A stretch of 64,000 bases of DNA. It comes from Streptomyces sp. CB02058. Its GTDB lineage: Bacteria; Actinomycetota; Actinomycetes; Streptomycetales; Streptomycetaceae. The notes beneath the pieces were generated by a model that had not been told where the DNA came from, ran no database searches, and saw only the letters and a program-made list of their open reading frames with translations. Location of the stretch: NCBI RefSeq assembly GCF_001905505.1, contig NZ_LIPG01000005.1, forward strand, positions 1-64,000, in the 5' to 3' direction. Made by a program: the position numbers and the translations under genes. The first letter of the stretch is position 1, and each line of letters starts with the position of its first letter. Shown piece after piece: positions 49,337 through 57,491 of this stretch.

Positions 49337-50479
49337 ATGACGGAGACGACGATCGGCATCGGCGGCGCGGCGGAGAGCACCGACATGGTGCTGAACATCG
49401 GTCCCCAGCACCCCTCCACGCACGGTGTGCTCCGGCTGCGGCTCGTGCTGGACGGCGAGCGGATCCAGCAGGCGGAGCCGGTCATCGGCTACATGCACCG
49501 CGGCGCGGAGAAGCTCTTCGAGGCCCGGGACTACCGCCAGATCATCATGCTCGCCAACCGCCACGACTGGCTGTCGGCGTTCTCCAACGAGCTCGGGGTC
49601 GTCATGGCCGTCGAGCGCATGCTCGGCATGGAGGTCCCGGAGCGCGCCGTCTGGACGAGGACGCTGCTCGCGGAGCTGAACCGGGTCCTGAACCATCTGA
49701 TGTTCCTCGGCTCCTACCCCCTCGAACTCGGCGGGATCACACCGATGTTCCACGCGTTCCGGGAGCGCGAGGAGCTCCAGGCCGTGATGGAGGAGGTCTC
49801 CGGCGGCCGGATGCACTACATGTTCAACCGGGTCGGCGGCCTCAAGGAGGACCTGCCCGCGGGCTGGCTCGGCCGGGCCAGGGACGCCGTGGCGTCGGTG
49901 CGTTCACGGATGGACGTGTACGACCGGCTGGTGCTCGGCAACGAGATCTTCCGGGGCCGCACCCGCGGGGTGGGCGTGCTGTCCGCCGAGGCCGTGCACG
50001 CCTACGGGGTCTCCGGGCCGATCGCCCGGGCCTCGGGGGTCGACTTCGACCTGCGCCGGGACGAGCCGTATCTCGCGTACGGGGAGCTGCGGGACACGCT
50101 CAAGGTCGTCACCCGGACCGAGGGCGACTGCCTGGCCCGCTTCGAATGCCTGCTGGAGCAGACGCACAACGCGCTGGACCTGGCCGACGCCTGCCTGGAC
50201 CGGATGGCGGACCTGGCTCCCGGGCCCATCAACCAGCGGCTGCCCAAGGTGCTGAAGGCTCCGGAGGGGCACACCTACGCCTGGACCGAGAACCCGCTCG
50301 GCATCAACGGCTACTACCTGGTCTCCACGGGCGAGAAGACCCCGTACCGGCTGAAGCTGCGCTCCGCCTCGTACAACAACATCCAGGCGCTGACCGAGCT
50401 GCTGCCGGGCACGCTGGTCGCCGACATGGTGGCGATCCTCGGATCGCTCTTCTTCGTCGTCGGGGACATCGACAAGTAG
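49337..50479 (+). CDS. nuoD2: NADH-quinone oxidoreductase subunit D homologue (second, stand-alone NuoD)
   Basis: 380 residues, complete NuoD: MVLNIGPQHPSTHGVLRLRL, GYMHRGAEKLFEARDYRQ, MFLGSYPLELGGITPMF, GGRMHYMFNRVGGLKEDLP and GLNGYY-like NPLGINGYYLVSTGEKTPYRLKLRSASYNN, ending in LGSLFFVVGDIDK. The HRGxEK arginine (Arg55) is the counterpart of the one methylated in human NDUFS2. No other nuo genes are adjacent, so it must assemble with subunits encoded elsewhere or in a partial complex. Directly preceded by a MidA-like methyltransferase gene. Confidence 0.92.
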   Translation: MTETTIGIGGAAESTDMVLNIGPQHPSTHGVLRLRLVLDGERIQQAEPVIGYMHRGAEKLFEARDYRQIIMLANRHDWLSAFSNELGVVMAVERMLGMEVPERAVWTRTLLAELNRVLNHLMFLGSYPLELGGITPMFHAFREREELQAVMEEVSGGRMHYMFNRVGGLKEDLPAGWLGRARDAVASVRSRMDVYDRLVLGNEIFRGRTRGVGVLSAEAVHAYGVSGPIARASGVDFDLRRDEPYLAYGELRDTLKVVTRTEGDCLARFECLLEQTHNALDLADACLDRMADLAPGPINQRLPKVLKAPEGHTYAWTENPLGINGYYLVSTGEKTPYRLKLRSASYNNIQALTELLPGTLVADMVAILGSLFFVVGDIDK

Positions 50480-50488
50480 CCCCGTCCC

Positions 50489-50511
50489 GCTCCGCCTCGC
50501 TCCGGCGGAGC
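50489..50511. terminator. Hairpin between nuoD2 and the coiled-coil gene
   Basis: GCTCCGCC (50489-50496) and GGCGGAGC (50504-50511), a perfect 8-bp stem with a 7-base loop, in the 40-base gap between convergent genes. Confidence 0.55.
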
Positions 50512-50519
50512 CGCGGTCG

Positions 50520-51548
50520 CTACGAGGAGATCGCTCTCCGCAGCCCGACGACATCCAGCTGCTCGGTGTCGTCGTGTGCCGTCAGGTCGATGACCTTGCC
50601 GACCGCGCGGTTCTCGGCCGTGCCTGTGCGGTGCGCCGCCAGCGCCTCCTCGCCCACCACGTCCGCGAGGTCCTCGTTCTGCACGGACTCGATGGCGGCG
50701 TTCGCCTTCTGCGTCCCGAAGAAGTCGAAGCTTCCCTGCGGGACGAGGTGGCGGCGGGCCGCGGCGTACGGGACGACCGCGGAAGCCGCGGGCACGGCGC
50801 GGGGCGGGCGCACGGGGGCGGGCGACAGCTTCGGGGCGGGCAGGGCGGCCTGGGTACGGCGGTGCTGGAGGTCACCCGCTCCGGCGACCGCCGCGTGCTT
50901 CCCCTTCGGGCCGTTTCCCTCCGTGTCCCGTTCCGCGGCGCGCTCGGCGAGATCGCGCTTCCTGGCCAGCTCGGCGGTGCGGCGGGCCTCCTGGAGCGCC
51001 GCGTTCCGCGAGAGGTCCTGGAGTGCCTGGGCGGCCCTCAGATAGGCCCCGGGGGTCGGTGTGGAGCTCGCGGGAAGCAGCTCGCGCGGAGCGGACGCCT
51101 CGATGGCGAGCTGCCTGCGGCCCTCCAGCGCGCTGGCCCGCTCGGTCTCGGCGTTGGCGTACCGGCGCAGCAGCGCCGCGTGCTCGTTCCGCAGCCCGGC
51201 GAGCTCCACGCGCTTGCGGCGCAGCTTGGTCTCCAGCCGGACGCGCAGTTCCCGTGATTCCTCGAGGTCGGCCTCGACCTCGGCTATGCGCTCCTCGGTC
51301 TTCCACTCGTCGCTGGCCCGCGCCCGGGTCAGCTCCGCCACACGCAGCCCGGCGGCCCGGTCCCAGCTGCGCATCAACCAGGCACCGGTGACGGCGGCGG
51401 CCGCCGTCACGGCCACCAGGGCGCGCAAAGCCTGCGGTTCCGCGAGGAGCCAGGCGCCGGCGGCACAGACGACCGGCACTCCGGCCAGCACGGCGGGCGG
51501 CAGGATTCTGTGAAGGGGCGGCGAATGGCGGTGGCGTCCTCGTGGCAT
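50520..51548 (-). CDS. Membrane protein with coiled coil, unknown function
   Basis: 342 residues. Basic start (MPRGRHRHSPPLHR), two TM segments (ILPPAVLAGVPVVCAAGAWLLA and ALRALVAVTAAAAVTGAWLM), then a long coiled coil (about 75-155: KTEERIAEVEADLEESRELRVRLETKLRRKRVELAGLRNE), an Ala/Pro-rich spacer and a C-terminal block with SFDFFGTQ and a terminal VVGLRRAISS. Hairpin membrane anchoring with cytoplasmic coiled coil is the likely topology. Function not recognised; possibly a cell-envelope scaffold. Confidence 0.75.
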   Translation of the reverse strand: MPRGRHRHSPPLHRILPPAVLAGVPVVCAAGAWLLAEPQALRALVAVTAAAAVTGAWLMRSWDRAAGLRVAELTRARASDEWKTEERIAEVEADLEESRELRVRLETKLRRKRVELAGLRNEHAALLRRYANAETERASALEGRRQLAIEASAPRELLPASSTPTPGAYLRAAQALQDLSRNAALQEARRTAELARKRDLAERAAERDTEGNGPKGKHAAVAGAGDLQHRRTQAALPAPKLSPAPVRPPRAVPAASAVVPYAAARRHLVPQGSFDFFGTQKANAAIESVQNEDLADVVGEEALAAHRTGTAENRAVGKVIDLTAHDDTEQLDVVGLRRAISS

Positions 51549-51573
51549 GGCCCGAAATTTACCGTGCGTACGA

Positions 51574-51636
51574 GCCACTTGGGAGGCCGCCCGGCAATCT
51601 GTTCCCCGCCGGTTACCTTGCGGCCTCTCAAGTGGC
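51574..51636. terminator. Large imperfect hairpin downstream of the osmoprotectant binding-protein gene
   Basis: 17-base arms (GCCACTTGGGAGGCCGC at 51574-51590; complement at 51620-51636) with one mismatch, and an inner CCGGC/GCCGG pair within the loop. It follows the binding-protein stop on the minus strand and lies 26 bases before the next start on that strand, so it probably ends the importer transcript. Confidence 0.6.
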
Positions 51637-51652
51637 CCTTCGATACGCCCTT

Positions 51653-52633
51653 TTACTTCTTGATCAAGCCCTTCGACCGGAGATAGTCCGCGGCCGCATC
51701 GGCGGGCTTGGCGCGCTCTGCGTCGACCTTGCGGTTGAGTTCCGCGAGGTCCTTCGTGGTGAGTACGCCGGTGAGCTTCGCCAGCGTCTCCGCGATCTCC
51801 GGGGCGCCCGCGTCCTTGGCATTGACAACCGGAAGGACGTTGTCCGCATTCTGGAGCTTCTTGTCGTCCTCCAGGAACACCAGCCCGTAAGGGTCGAGCA
51901 CCGCGTCCGTGGTGGTCGTGAGGACCAGCTGGTCCTTGCCGTCCTTGACGGCCTGCTTGGACTGCGGCGTGCCGACACCCTTGGGATCGATGCCGGTGAC
52001 GTCGATGCCGTACGTCTTCTTCAGTCCGGGAGCGCAGAACGGGCGCACCTCGCACTCGTCACCCGCGGCGATCTTCACCTTGATCTTCGAGGCGCCGAGA
52101 TCGGAAAGCGTCTTCAGGCTGTTCTTGTCGGCGAATTCCTTCGTCACCGCGAAGGCGTTCTGGTCGACCGCCTCGCCCGCCGGAAGGACCTTCAGCCCGA
52201 GCGGGGTGGCGAGCTTCTCCAGGGCCGCCACCGTGGCCGCCACGTCACCCGAGGCGACCGGGTTCTTGCCCGCCTCGTCCGCGCCGTTGACCTTGGCGTT
52301 GAGGAATTCCGCGAGGGTCGCCGCGTATTCCGGTACGACGTCGATCTCGCCCTTCTCCAGGGAGGGTTCGTAGAGTTCGCGGTTCTTCACCGTGGTGATC
52401 GAGGCGTCGTATCCGGCGTCGCCCAGAATCTGCGCGTACAGCTCGGCCAGCACCTTCGACTCGGTGAAGGCGGCGGCGCCCACGACGAGCGAGCCCTTCT
52501 TGGAGCCGGCGCCCGAACCCGCGTCCGAGCCGCCCTTCTCGTTCTCCAGGCTGTCGCCGCCGCAGGCCGCGAGCGACCCTGCCAGCGCGACCACGCCGAT
52601 GACCGCACCCGCTATGCGCGAGGTCCTGCTCAT
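51653..52633 (-). CDS. Osmoprotectant (glycine betaine/choline-type) ABC substrate-binding lipoprotein
   Basis: 326 residues. Lipoprotein signal with lipobox LAAC (GVVALAGSLAACGGD). Mature OpuAC-like fold: SLVVGAAAFTESKVLAELYAQILGDAGYDAS, YEPSLEKGEIDVVPEYAATLAEFLN, VTKEFADKNSLKTLSDLG. FTES and the PEYAATL stretch are typical of quaternary-amine binding proteins of the OsmX/OpuCC group. Captures compatible solutes outside and hands them to the two permeases encoded upstream. Confidence 0.9.
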   Translation of the reverse strand: MSRTSRIAGAVIGVVALAGSLAACGGDSLENEKGGSDAGSGAGSKKGSLVVGAAAFTESKVLAELYAQILGDAGYDASITTVKNRELYEPSLEKGEIDVVPEYAATLAEFLNAKVNGADEAGKNPVASGDVAATVAALEKLATPLGLKVLPAGEAVDQNAFAVTKEFADKNSLKTLSDLGASKIKVKIAAGDECEVRPFCAPGLKKTYGIDVTGIDPKGVGTPQSKQAVKDGKDQLVLTTTTDAVLDPYGLVFLEDDKKLQNADNVLPVVNAKDAGAPEIAETLAKLTGVLTTKDLAELNRKVDAERAKPADAAADYLRSKGLIKK

Positions 52634-52709
52634 GGTGTTCTCCGTCCGGGAAAAATGGTGTGCACAGTGCGAAAGAGTCCGCGCGTTCCTACGGTCCCGC
52701 GGCGGCCGT

Positions 52710-53384
52710 TCATACGGTCCTGCGGCGGCGCAGGGGCGACAGCAGCCGGTCCAGCACCACGAGCGCGCCCTCCACGACCAGGGCCAGCAGGGCGACCAGC
52801 ACGGCGCCCGCGAAGACCTGCGCCGTGTCGTAGGTGTTGAATCCGGCGGTGATGATCCGGCCGAGGCCGCCGAGCCCGACCATCGCGGCGATGGAGGCGG
52901 TCGCGACCACCTGTACGGCGGCGGACCGGAGACCGGTCATGATCATCGGGTAGGCGAGGGGGAGCTCGACGCGCACGAACAGCTGCCCGCCGGACATCCC
53001 CATCCCCCGAGCCGCCTCCAGCACCGACCGGTCGACCTCCCTCATCCCGACGTAGGCGTTCGTCAGCAGCGGGGGCACCGCGAAGAGCACCAGCGCGATG
53101 ACCGTGGGCAGATAGCCGGAGTTACGCAGGGGCGTCATCATGAAGAGGGCCAGCACCGCGAACACCGGGACCGCCCGCCCCACGTTGGAGACGTTGACCG
53201 CCAGCGCGCCGCCCTTGCCGACGTGGCCCAGCCAGAGGGCGACCGGCAGGGCGAGGGCACAGGCCACCGCGAGGGCGATCCCGCTGACGTAGAGATGCTC
53301 CGCCAGGCGCTGGGCCGCCCCGCCGTCCCCCGACCAGTTGGAGCCGGTGGTCAGCCAGGTCCACGCGTCTTGGATGACTCCCAT
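52710..53384 (-). CDS. Osmoprotectant ABC transporter permease (second)
   Basis: 224 residues, five to six TM segments; EAA-like loop EAARGMGMSGGQLFVRVELPLAYPMIMTGLRSAAVQVVATASI. Starts three bases after the stop of the other permease gene (TGACCCATG), so they are cotranscribed and form the heterodimeric channel of an OpuC/OpuB-type importer. Confidence 0.9.
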   Translation of the reverse strand: MGVIQDAWTWLTTGSNWSGDGGAAQRLAEHLYVSGIALAVACALALPVALWLGHVGKGGALAVNVSNVGRAVPVFAVLALFMMTPLRNSGYLPTVIALVLFAVPPLLTNAYVGMREVDRSVLEAARGMGMSGGQLFVRVELPLAYPMIMTGLRSAAVQVVATASIAAMVGLGGLGRIITAGFNTYDTAQVFAGAVLVALLALVVEGALVVLDRLLSPLRRRRTV

Positions 53385-53387
53385 GGG

Positions 53388-54098
53388 TCAGGCCGCCTCC
53401 GTCTTCGCGATGCCCGGCCCCGCGGACGGCGTCCGTATCCGGGTCCACGGCGTGAGCAGACGCTGCACGCCGAGCAGCAGCAGGTCCGCGGCCACCGCGA
53501 GCAGCACGCAGAGCACGGATGCTGTGAGCACCTGGGCCTTGAAGAAGCTGGGCAGGGCGTCCTCGATGAGGTTGCCGAGGCCGCCCTTGCCGACGAGCGA
53601 GCCGACCGTGGTCAGCGCGACCGTCGACACCGTGGCGATGCGCAGCCCGGCCATCAGCGCGGGGAGCGCCAGGGGGAGTTCGACCTCCCAGAGGAGCCGG
53701 GCGGGGCCGTAGCCCATACCCTTCGCGGCTTCCCTGGCCTCCTGGGGCACCGCTTCGAGGCCGGCCAGGATGTTGCGCACGAGGATGGTCAGCGAATAGA
53801 GCACCAGACCCGTGACGACGAGCGCCGCCGACAGCCCGAAGAGCGGCAGCAGCAGCGAGAACATCGCCAGCGAGGGCACGGTGTAGAGCACGGTGGTCAG
53901 CCCCAGCACCGGTCCCGCGAAACGCCTTCCGCGGCGCGCGAGCAGGGCGAGCGGAAATGCCACCGCGAGCCCTATCAGCACGGAGACCCCCGTGATCCAG
54001 ATGTGCTGGACGGTCGCCTCGGTCAACTCGTGGCTGCGGGAACGCAGATACTCCCCGCAGATCCAGTCGTTCGCCACCAGGCAGTTCTGCTCGGCCAT
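53388..54098 (-). CDS. Osmoprotectant ABC transporter permease (first)
   Basis: 236 residues with five to six TM segments; ICGEYLRSRSHELTEATVQHIWITGVSVLIGLAVAFPLALLARRG at the start and EAAKGMGYGPARLLWEVELPLALPALMAGLRIATVSTVALTTVGSLVG as the EAA loop. ATG 54098 with GGGAGG-type purines upstream. Divergent from its ATPase gene at 54240, so the transporter is made from two opposed transcripts sharing one 140-base control region. Confidence 0.9.
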   Translation of the reverse strand: MAEQNCLVANDWICGEYLRSRSHELTEATVQHIWITGVSVLIGLAVAFPLALLARRGRRFAGPVLGLTTVLYTVPSLAMFSLLLPLFGLSAALVVTGLVLYSLTILVRNILAGLEAVPQEAREAAKGMGYGPARLLWEVELPLALPALMAGLRIATVSTVALTTVGSLVGKGGLGNLIEDALPSFFKAQVLTASVLCVLLAVAADLLLLGVQRLLTPWTRIRTPSAGPGIAKTEAA

Positions 54099-54239
54099 CC
54101 GTCCCCCACCTCCCGTTTGCCCTCGCGGCGCCGTCACGGCTTCTTCTCCGGCGACCCTATCCCCGAGCACCGACAATCGCCGAGGCTGTCGTATTCCGGC
54201 AACATGGCCTTCACAGAACCCGCGTCACAATGGGGAATC

Positions 54240-55412
54240 ATGATCCGTTTCGAGCACGTCACCAAGCGGTACGAGGACGGCACCACCGCCGTCGACGACC
54301 TTTCCTTCGAGGTCGCCGACGGTGAACTGGTCACGCTCGTCGGACCTTCCGGCTGCGGCAAGACGACCACCATGAAGATGGTGAACCGTCTGATCGAACC
54401 GACCGAGGGCCGGATATTCCTCGACGGGGACGACATATCCGCCATCGACCCCGTGCAACTCCGGCGCCGCATCGGCTATGTGATTCAGCAGGTCGGCCTT
54501 TTCCCGCACAAAACGGTCCTGGAGAACACGGCGACCGTGCCCCATCTCCTGGGCTGGAAGCGGGGAAAGGGAAAGGAGCGCGCCGCCGAACTGCTCGATC
54601 TGGTCGGACTGGATCCTTCCGTCTACGGCGGCCGCTATCCCGAGCAGCTTTCCGGCGGCCAGCGCCAACGCGTGGGCGTGGCAAGGGCCCTGGCGGCAGA
54701 TCCGCCCGTCCTGCTGATGGACGAGCCTTTCGGCGCGGTCGACCCCGTCGTGCGGGAGAGGCTGCAGAACGAATTCCTGAAACTCCAGGCACAGGTCCGC
54801 AAGACCGTCCTGTTCGTCACCCACGACATCGAGGAGGCCGTCCGGCTCGGCGATCGCATCGCCGTCTACGGGCAGGGCCGCATCGAGCAGTTCGACACCC
54901 CCGCCACCGTGCTCGGCGCTCCGGCGACCCCGTACGTCGCCGACTTCGTCGGGGCCGACCGCGGCCTGAAGCGGCTCTCGGTCACTCCGGTCGAGGAGAG
55001 CGACCTGGACCAGCCGCCGGTCGTCCACCTCGACGACCCGCTGGCGACGGCGACCGAGCGGCTGCGGGCGGACGGCGCGCGCTGGGCGGTCGTCCTGGAC
55101 GGCCAGGACAACCTGCACGGCTGGATCCCGGCGGGCGACGCGGCGACCGCGAAGGGCACGGTCCGCGAGCACGCCCGGCGCATGGAGGCGTGGCTTCCGC
55201 TCGGCGCGCCGCTCAAGCAGGCCTTCGCCACGATGCTCCAGCACGACGCGGGCTGGATCGCCGTCATCGACGAGGAGGGCACCGGCCGCTTCCTCGGCGT
55301 GCTCACCCCGGCCCGGCTCCACGAGGCACTGCGCCGCTCGATCGACGCCGACGCGCAGGACGTGCCGCGCGCCGAGGTCGCCGTGGAGACCGTGGCGGGC
55401 GTCGGCGCCTGA
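54240..55412 (+). CDS. Osmoprotectant ABC transporter ATPase with CBS-like C-terminus
   Basis: 390 residues, OpuCA/ProV type. Walker A GPSGCGKTTTMKMVNRL (the MVNRL stretch is typical of betaine ATPases), signature LSGGQRQRVGVARAL, Walker B PVLLMDEPFGAVDP, switch FVTHDIEEA. After residue 250 a tandem CBS-like region (PPVVHLDDPLATATERLRAD, ARRMEAWLPLGAPLKQAFATMLQHDAGWIAVIDEEG) could sense ionic strength or c-di-AMP, as in Gram-positive OpuC. ATG 54240 with GGGGAA upstream; ATG 54204 is an alternative. Confidence 0.92.
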   Translation: MIRFEHVTKRYEDGTTAVDDLSFEVADGELVTLVGPSGCGKTTTMKMVNRLIEPTEGRIFLDGDDISAIDPVQLRRRIGYVIQQVGLFPHKTVLENTATVPHLLGWKRGKGKERAAELLDLVGLDPSVYGGRYPEQLSGGQRQRVGVARALAADPPVLLMDEPFGAVDPVVRERLQNEFLKLQAQVRKTVLFVTHDIEEAVRLGDRIAVYGQGRIEQFDTPATVLGAPATPYVADFVGADRGLKRLSVTPVEESDLDQPPVVHLDDPLATATERLRADGARWAVVLDGQDNLHGWIPAGDAATAKGTVREHARRMEAWLPLGAPLKQAFATMLQHDAGWIAVIDEEGTGRFLGVLTPARLHEALRRSIDADAQDVPRAEVAVETVAGVGA

Positions 55413-55458
55413 GGACCTGGCGCACGGCCAATCGGGGGGCCGTCCGACCGACCCCGGG

Positions 55459-55550
55459 GCGGGCGGGATCCTCCGGGCGCGGCCGGTCCCGGAGCGGGCG
55501 GATTCTTCGGGTGCGGCCGGTCCCGGAGCGGGCGGATCCTTGGGGTGCGG
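55459..55550. repeat. 34-bp tandem repeat between the importer ATPase gene and folP
   Basis: Two full 34-base units (55479-55512 and 55513-55546), each starting GCGGCCGGTCCCGGAGCGGG and differing at two positions, with a partial copy before and four bases after. Likely slippage-prone intergenic repeat; no gene function seen. Confidence 0.65.
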
Positions 55551-55597
55551 GACGGGTCCGGCAGGGGACGGCCCCTCACCGGGCCTAGGCTGGTCGC

Positions 55598-56458
55598 ATG
55601 AGTACGTTGCGAGGACGGGGCACAGTACGGGGTCTGCCGGAGTGGGACCGCTGCGCGGTCATGGGGGTCGTCAATGTGACGCCCGACTCCTTCTCCGACG
55701 GAGGCCACTGGTTCGACACCACGGCTGCGATCAAGCACGGCCTCGAACTGGTGGCCGAAGGGGCGGATCTCGTCGACGTCGGCGGTGAGTCGACGCGCCC
55801 CGGCGCGAGCAGGGTGGACGAGGCGGAGGAGCTCCGGCGGGTGATCCCCGTCGTGCGGGGTCTGGCCTCCGAGGGCGTGACCATCTCCGTGGACACCATG
55901 CGCGCCAGCGTCGCCGAACAGTCCGTGGCCGCCGGTGCGGCCCTGGTCAACGACGTGAGCGGCGGCCTGGCCGACCGGGACATGATCCGGGTGGTAGCCG
56001 CGGCCGGAGTGCCGTTCGTCGTCATGCACTGGCGCGGATTCAGCGAGTCGATGAACAGCCGGGCGGTCTACGAGGACGTCGTGGGGGAGGTCGTGGCGGA
56101 GCTCCGCGAACGGATGGACGCCGTGATCGAGGGCGGGGTGGACCCCGAGAAGCTGGTGATCGACCCCGGTCTGGGCTTCGCCAAGGACGCGTCGCAGGAC
56201 CTGGCGCTCGTCGCGCACCTGGACCGGCTGCGCGATCTGGGCAGGCCGCTGCTCGTCGCCGCCTCCCGCAAGCGTTTCCTCGGCCATGTCCTGGCGGGCG
56301 GGGACGCCACCCCGCCGCCGGCCCGTGAGCGGGACGCCGCGACGGCCGCGATCTCCGCCCTCTCCGCGAACGCGGGCGCCTGGGCGGTCCGGGTCCACGC
56401 TGTGCGGCCCACGGCCGACGCGGTGCGGGTCGCCCGCGCCGTCGAAGGAGCCGCGTGA
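55598..56458 (+). CDS. folP: Dihydropteroate synthase
   Basis: 286 residues; joins p-aminobenzoate to the pterin pyrophosphate, and is the sulfonamide target. Signatures VMGVVNVTPDSFSDGG, LVDVGGESTRPGA, ISVDTMRASVAEQSVAAGAALVNDVSGG, VVMHWRGF, VIDPGLGFAKD and the C-terminal RVHAVRPT. First gene of the folP-NTF2-folB-folK-DUF3180 run. ATG 55598. Confidence 0.96.
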   Translation: MSTLRGRGTVRGLPEWDRCAVMGVVNVTPDSFSDGGHWFDTTAAIKHGLELVAEGADLVDVGGESTRPGASRVDEAEELRRVIPVVRGLASEGVTISVDTMRASVAEQSVAAGAALVNDVSGGLADRDMIRVVAAAGVPFVVMHWRGFSESMNSRAVYEDVVGEVVAELRERMDAVIEGGVDPEKLVIDPGLGFAKDASQDLALVAHLDRLRDLGRPLLVAASRKRFLGHVLAGGDATPPPARERDAATAAISALSANAGAWAVRVHAVRPTADAVRVARAVEGAA

Positions 56459-56937
56459 GCGCCGCGCGCGACGAGCACGAGGAGGCCGCCGCCGACATCG
56501 CGGCCGTCGAGCAGGCCAACACCGACTTCTACGAGGCGATGGAGCGCGGCGACTTCGACGCGCTCTCCGGCCTCTGGCTGCCGGGCGAGGACCTCACCGT
56601 CTCCTGTGTCCATCCGGGCTGGCCGGTGCTCACGGGCCGCGGTGAGGTGCTGCGGAGCTACGCGCTGATCATGGCGAACACGGAGTACATCCAGTTCTTC
56701 CTGACCGATGTCGGCGTCTCGATGACCGGTGACACCGCGCTGGTGACCTGCACCGAGAACATCCTCAGCGGCGGCCCGGCGGAGGACGGCAACGCGCTCG
56801 GCCCGCTGGTCGGCCAGCTCGTCGTCGCCACCAATGTGTTCCGGCGCACACCGGAGGGCTGGAAGCTGTGGTCCCACCACGGCTCCCCCGTACTGGCCGA
56901 AACCGGCGAGGAAGAGGACGAAGAACCGTCCTCCTGA
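56455..56937 (+). CDS. NTF2/SnoaL-like protein
   Basis: 160 residues in the nuclear-transport-factor-2-like fold: IAAVEQANTDFYEAMERGDFDALSGLWLPGEDLTVSCVHPGWPVLTGRGEVLRSYALIM, then TALVTCTENILSGG and EGWKLWSHHGSPVL. Its GTG overlaps the folP stop by four bases. A homologous gene in this folate cluster is what I recall from other streptomycetes; the role is unknown, maybe substrate handling or stability of FolP. Confidence 0.88.
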   Translation: MSAARDEHEEAAADIAAVEQANTDFYEAMERGDFDALSGLWLPGEDLTVSCVHPGWPVLTGRGEVLRSYALIMANTEYIQFFLTDVGVSMTGDTALVTCTENILSGGPAEDGNALGPLVGQLVVATNVFRRTPEGWKLWSHHGSPVLAETGEEEDEEPSS

Positions 56938-57053
56938 ACGGCCCGGACGCGTCGCGGGGATTGGTCCGGGCGATCACGGGGTATACGCCGCTACCAACCC
57001 CATGCCGTGCCGGCCCGCATCCCCCGCGGGCAGGCACTGTCGGTGCTCGCGGG

Positions 57054-57059
57054 TAGATT
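57054..57059 (+). promoter_or_regulatory. Candidate -10 (TAGATT) for folB
   Basis: TAGATT about 72 bases before the folB start in a 194-base gap that separates folB from the NTF2-like gene. No good -35 is seen. It would give folB-folK a separate promoter from folP. Confidence 0.35.
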
Positions 57060-57131
57060 CGAAAGACGGCACCTTTCCGCCCGCACGCGGACGGGTGCCT
57101 CCAGAGACGACGAACAGCAGGAGTGATTCGC

Positions 57132-57491
57132 GTGGATCGTGTCGCGCTGCGCGGCCTCAAGGCCCGTGGGCACCACGGTGTCTTCCCCAAGGAACGGGAA
57201 GAGGGCCAGACCTTCATCGTGGACCTGGTGCTCGGCCTCGACACCCGCCCCGCGGCAGCCGCCGACGACCTGACGAAGACCGTTCACTACGGCGTGGTCG
57301 CGGAAGAGGTGGTCGACGTCGTCCAGGGTGAGCCGGTCGACCTGATCGAGACCCTCGCGGAACGCATCGCGCAGCAGTGCCTCAAGCACGAGGGGGTCGA
57401 GGAGGTCGAGGTCGTCGTCCACAAGCCGGACGCCCCGATCACCGTCCCCTTCGACGACGTGACCATCACCATCACCCGGAGCCGAGCATGA
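57132..57491 (+). CDS. folB: Dihydroneopterin aldolase
   Basis: 119 residues. VDRVALRGLKARGHHGVFPKEREEGQTFIVDLVLGLDTRPAA, TVHYGVVAEEVVDVVQG, LIETLAERIAQQCLKHEGVEEVEVVVHKPDAPI cover the family's active-site Glu (REEGQ), the HYG motif and the catalytic Lys (HKPDAPI). GTG 57132 is set by AGGAG eight bases upstream. Ends in a 4-base overlap with folK. Confidence 0.95.
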   Translation: MDRVALRGLKARGHHGVFPKEREEGQTFIVDLVLGLDTRPAAAADDLTKTVHYGVVAEEVVDVVQGEPVDLIETLAERIAQQCLKHEGVEEVEVVVHKPDAPITVPFDDVTITITRSRA

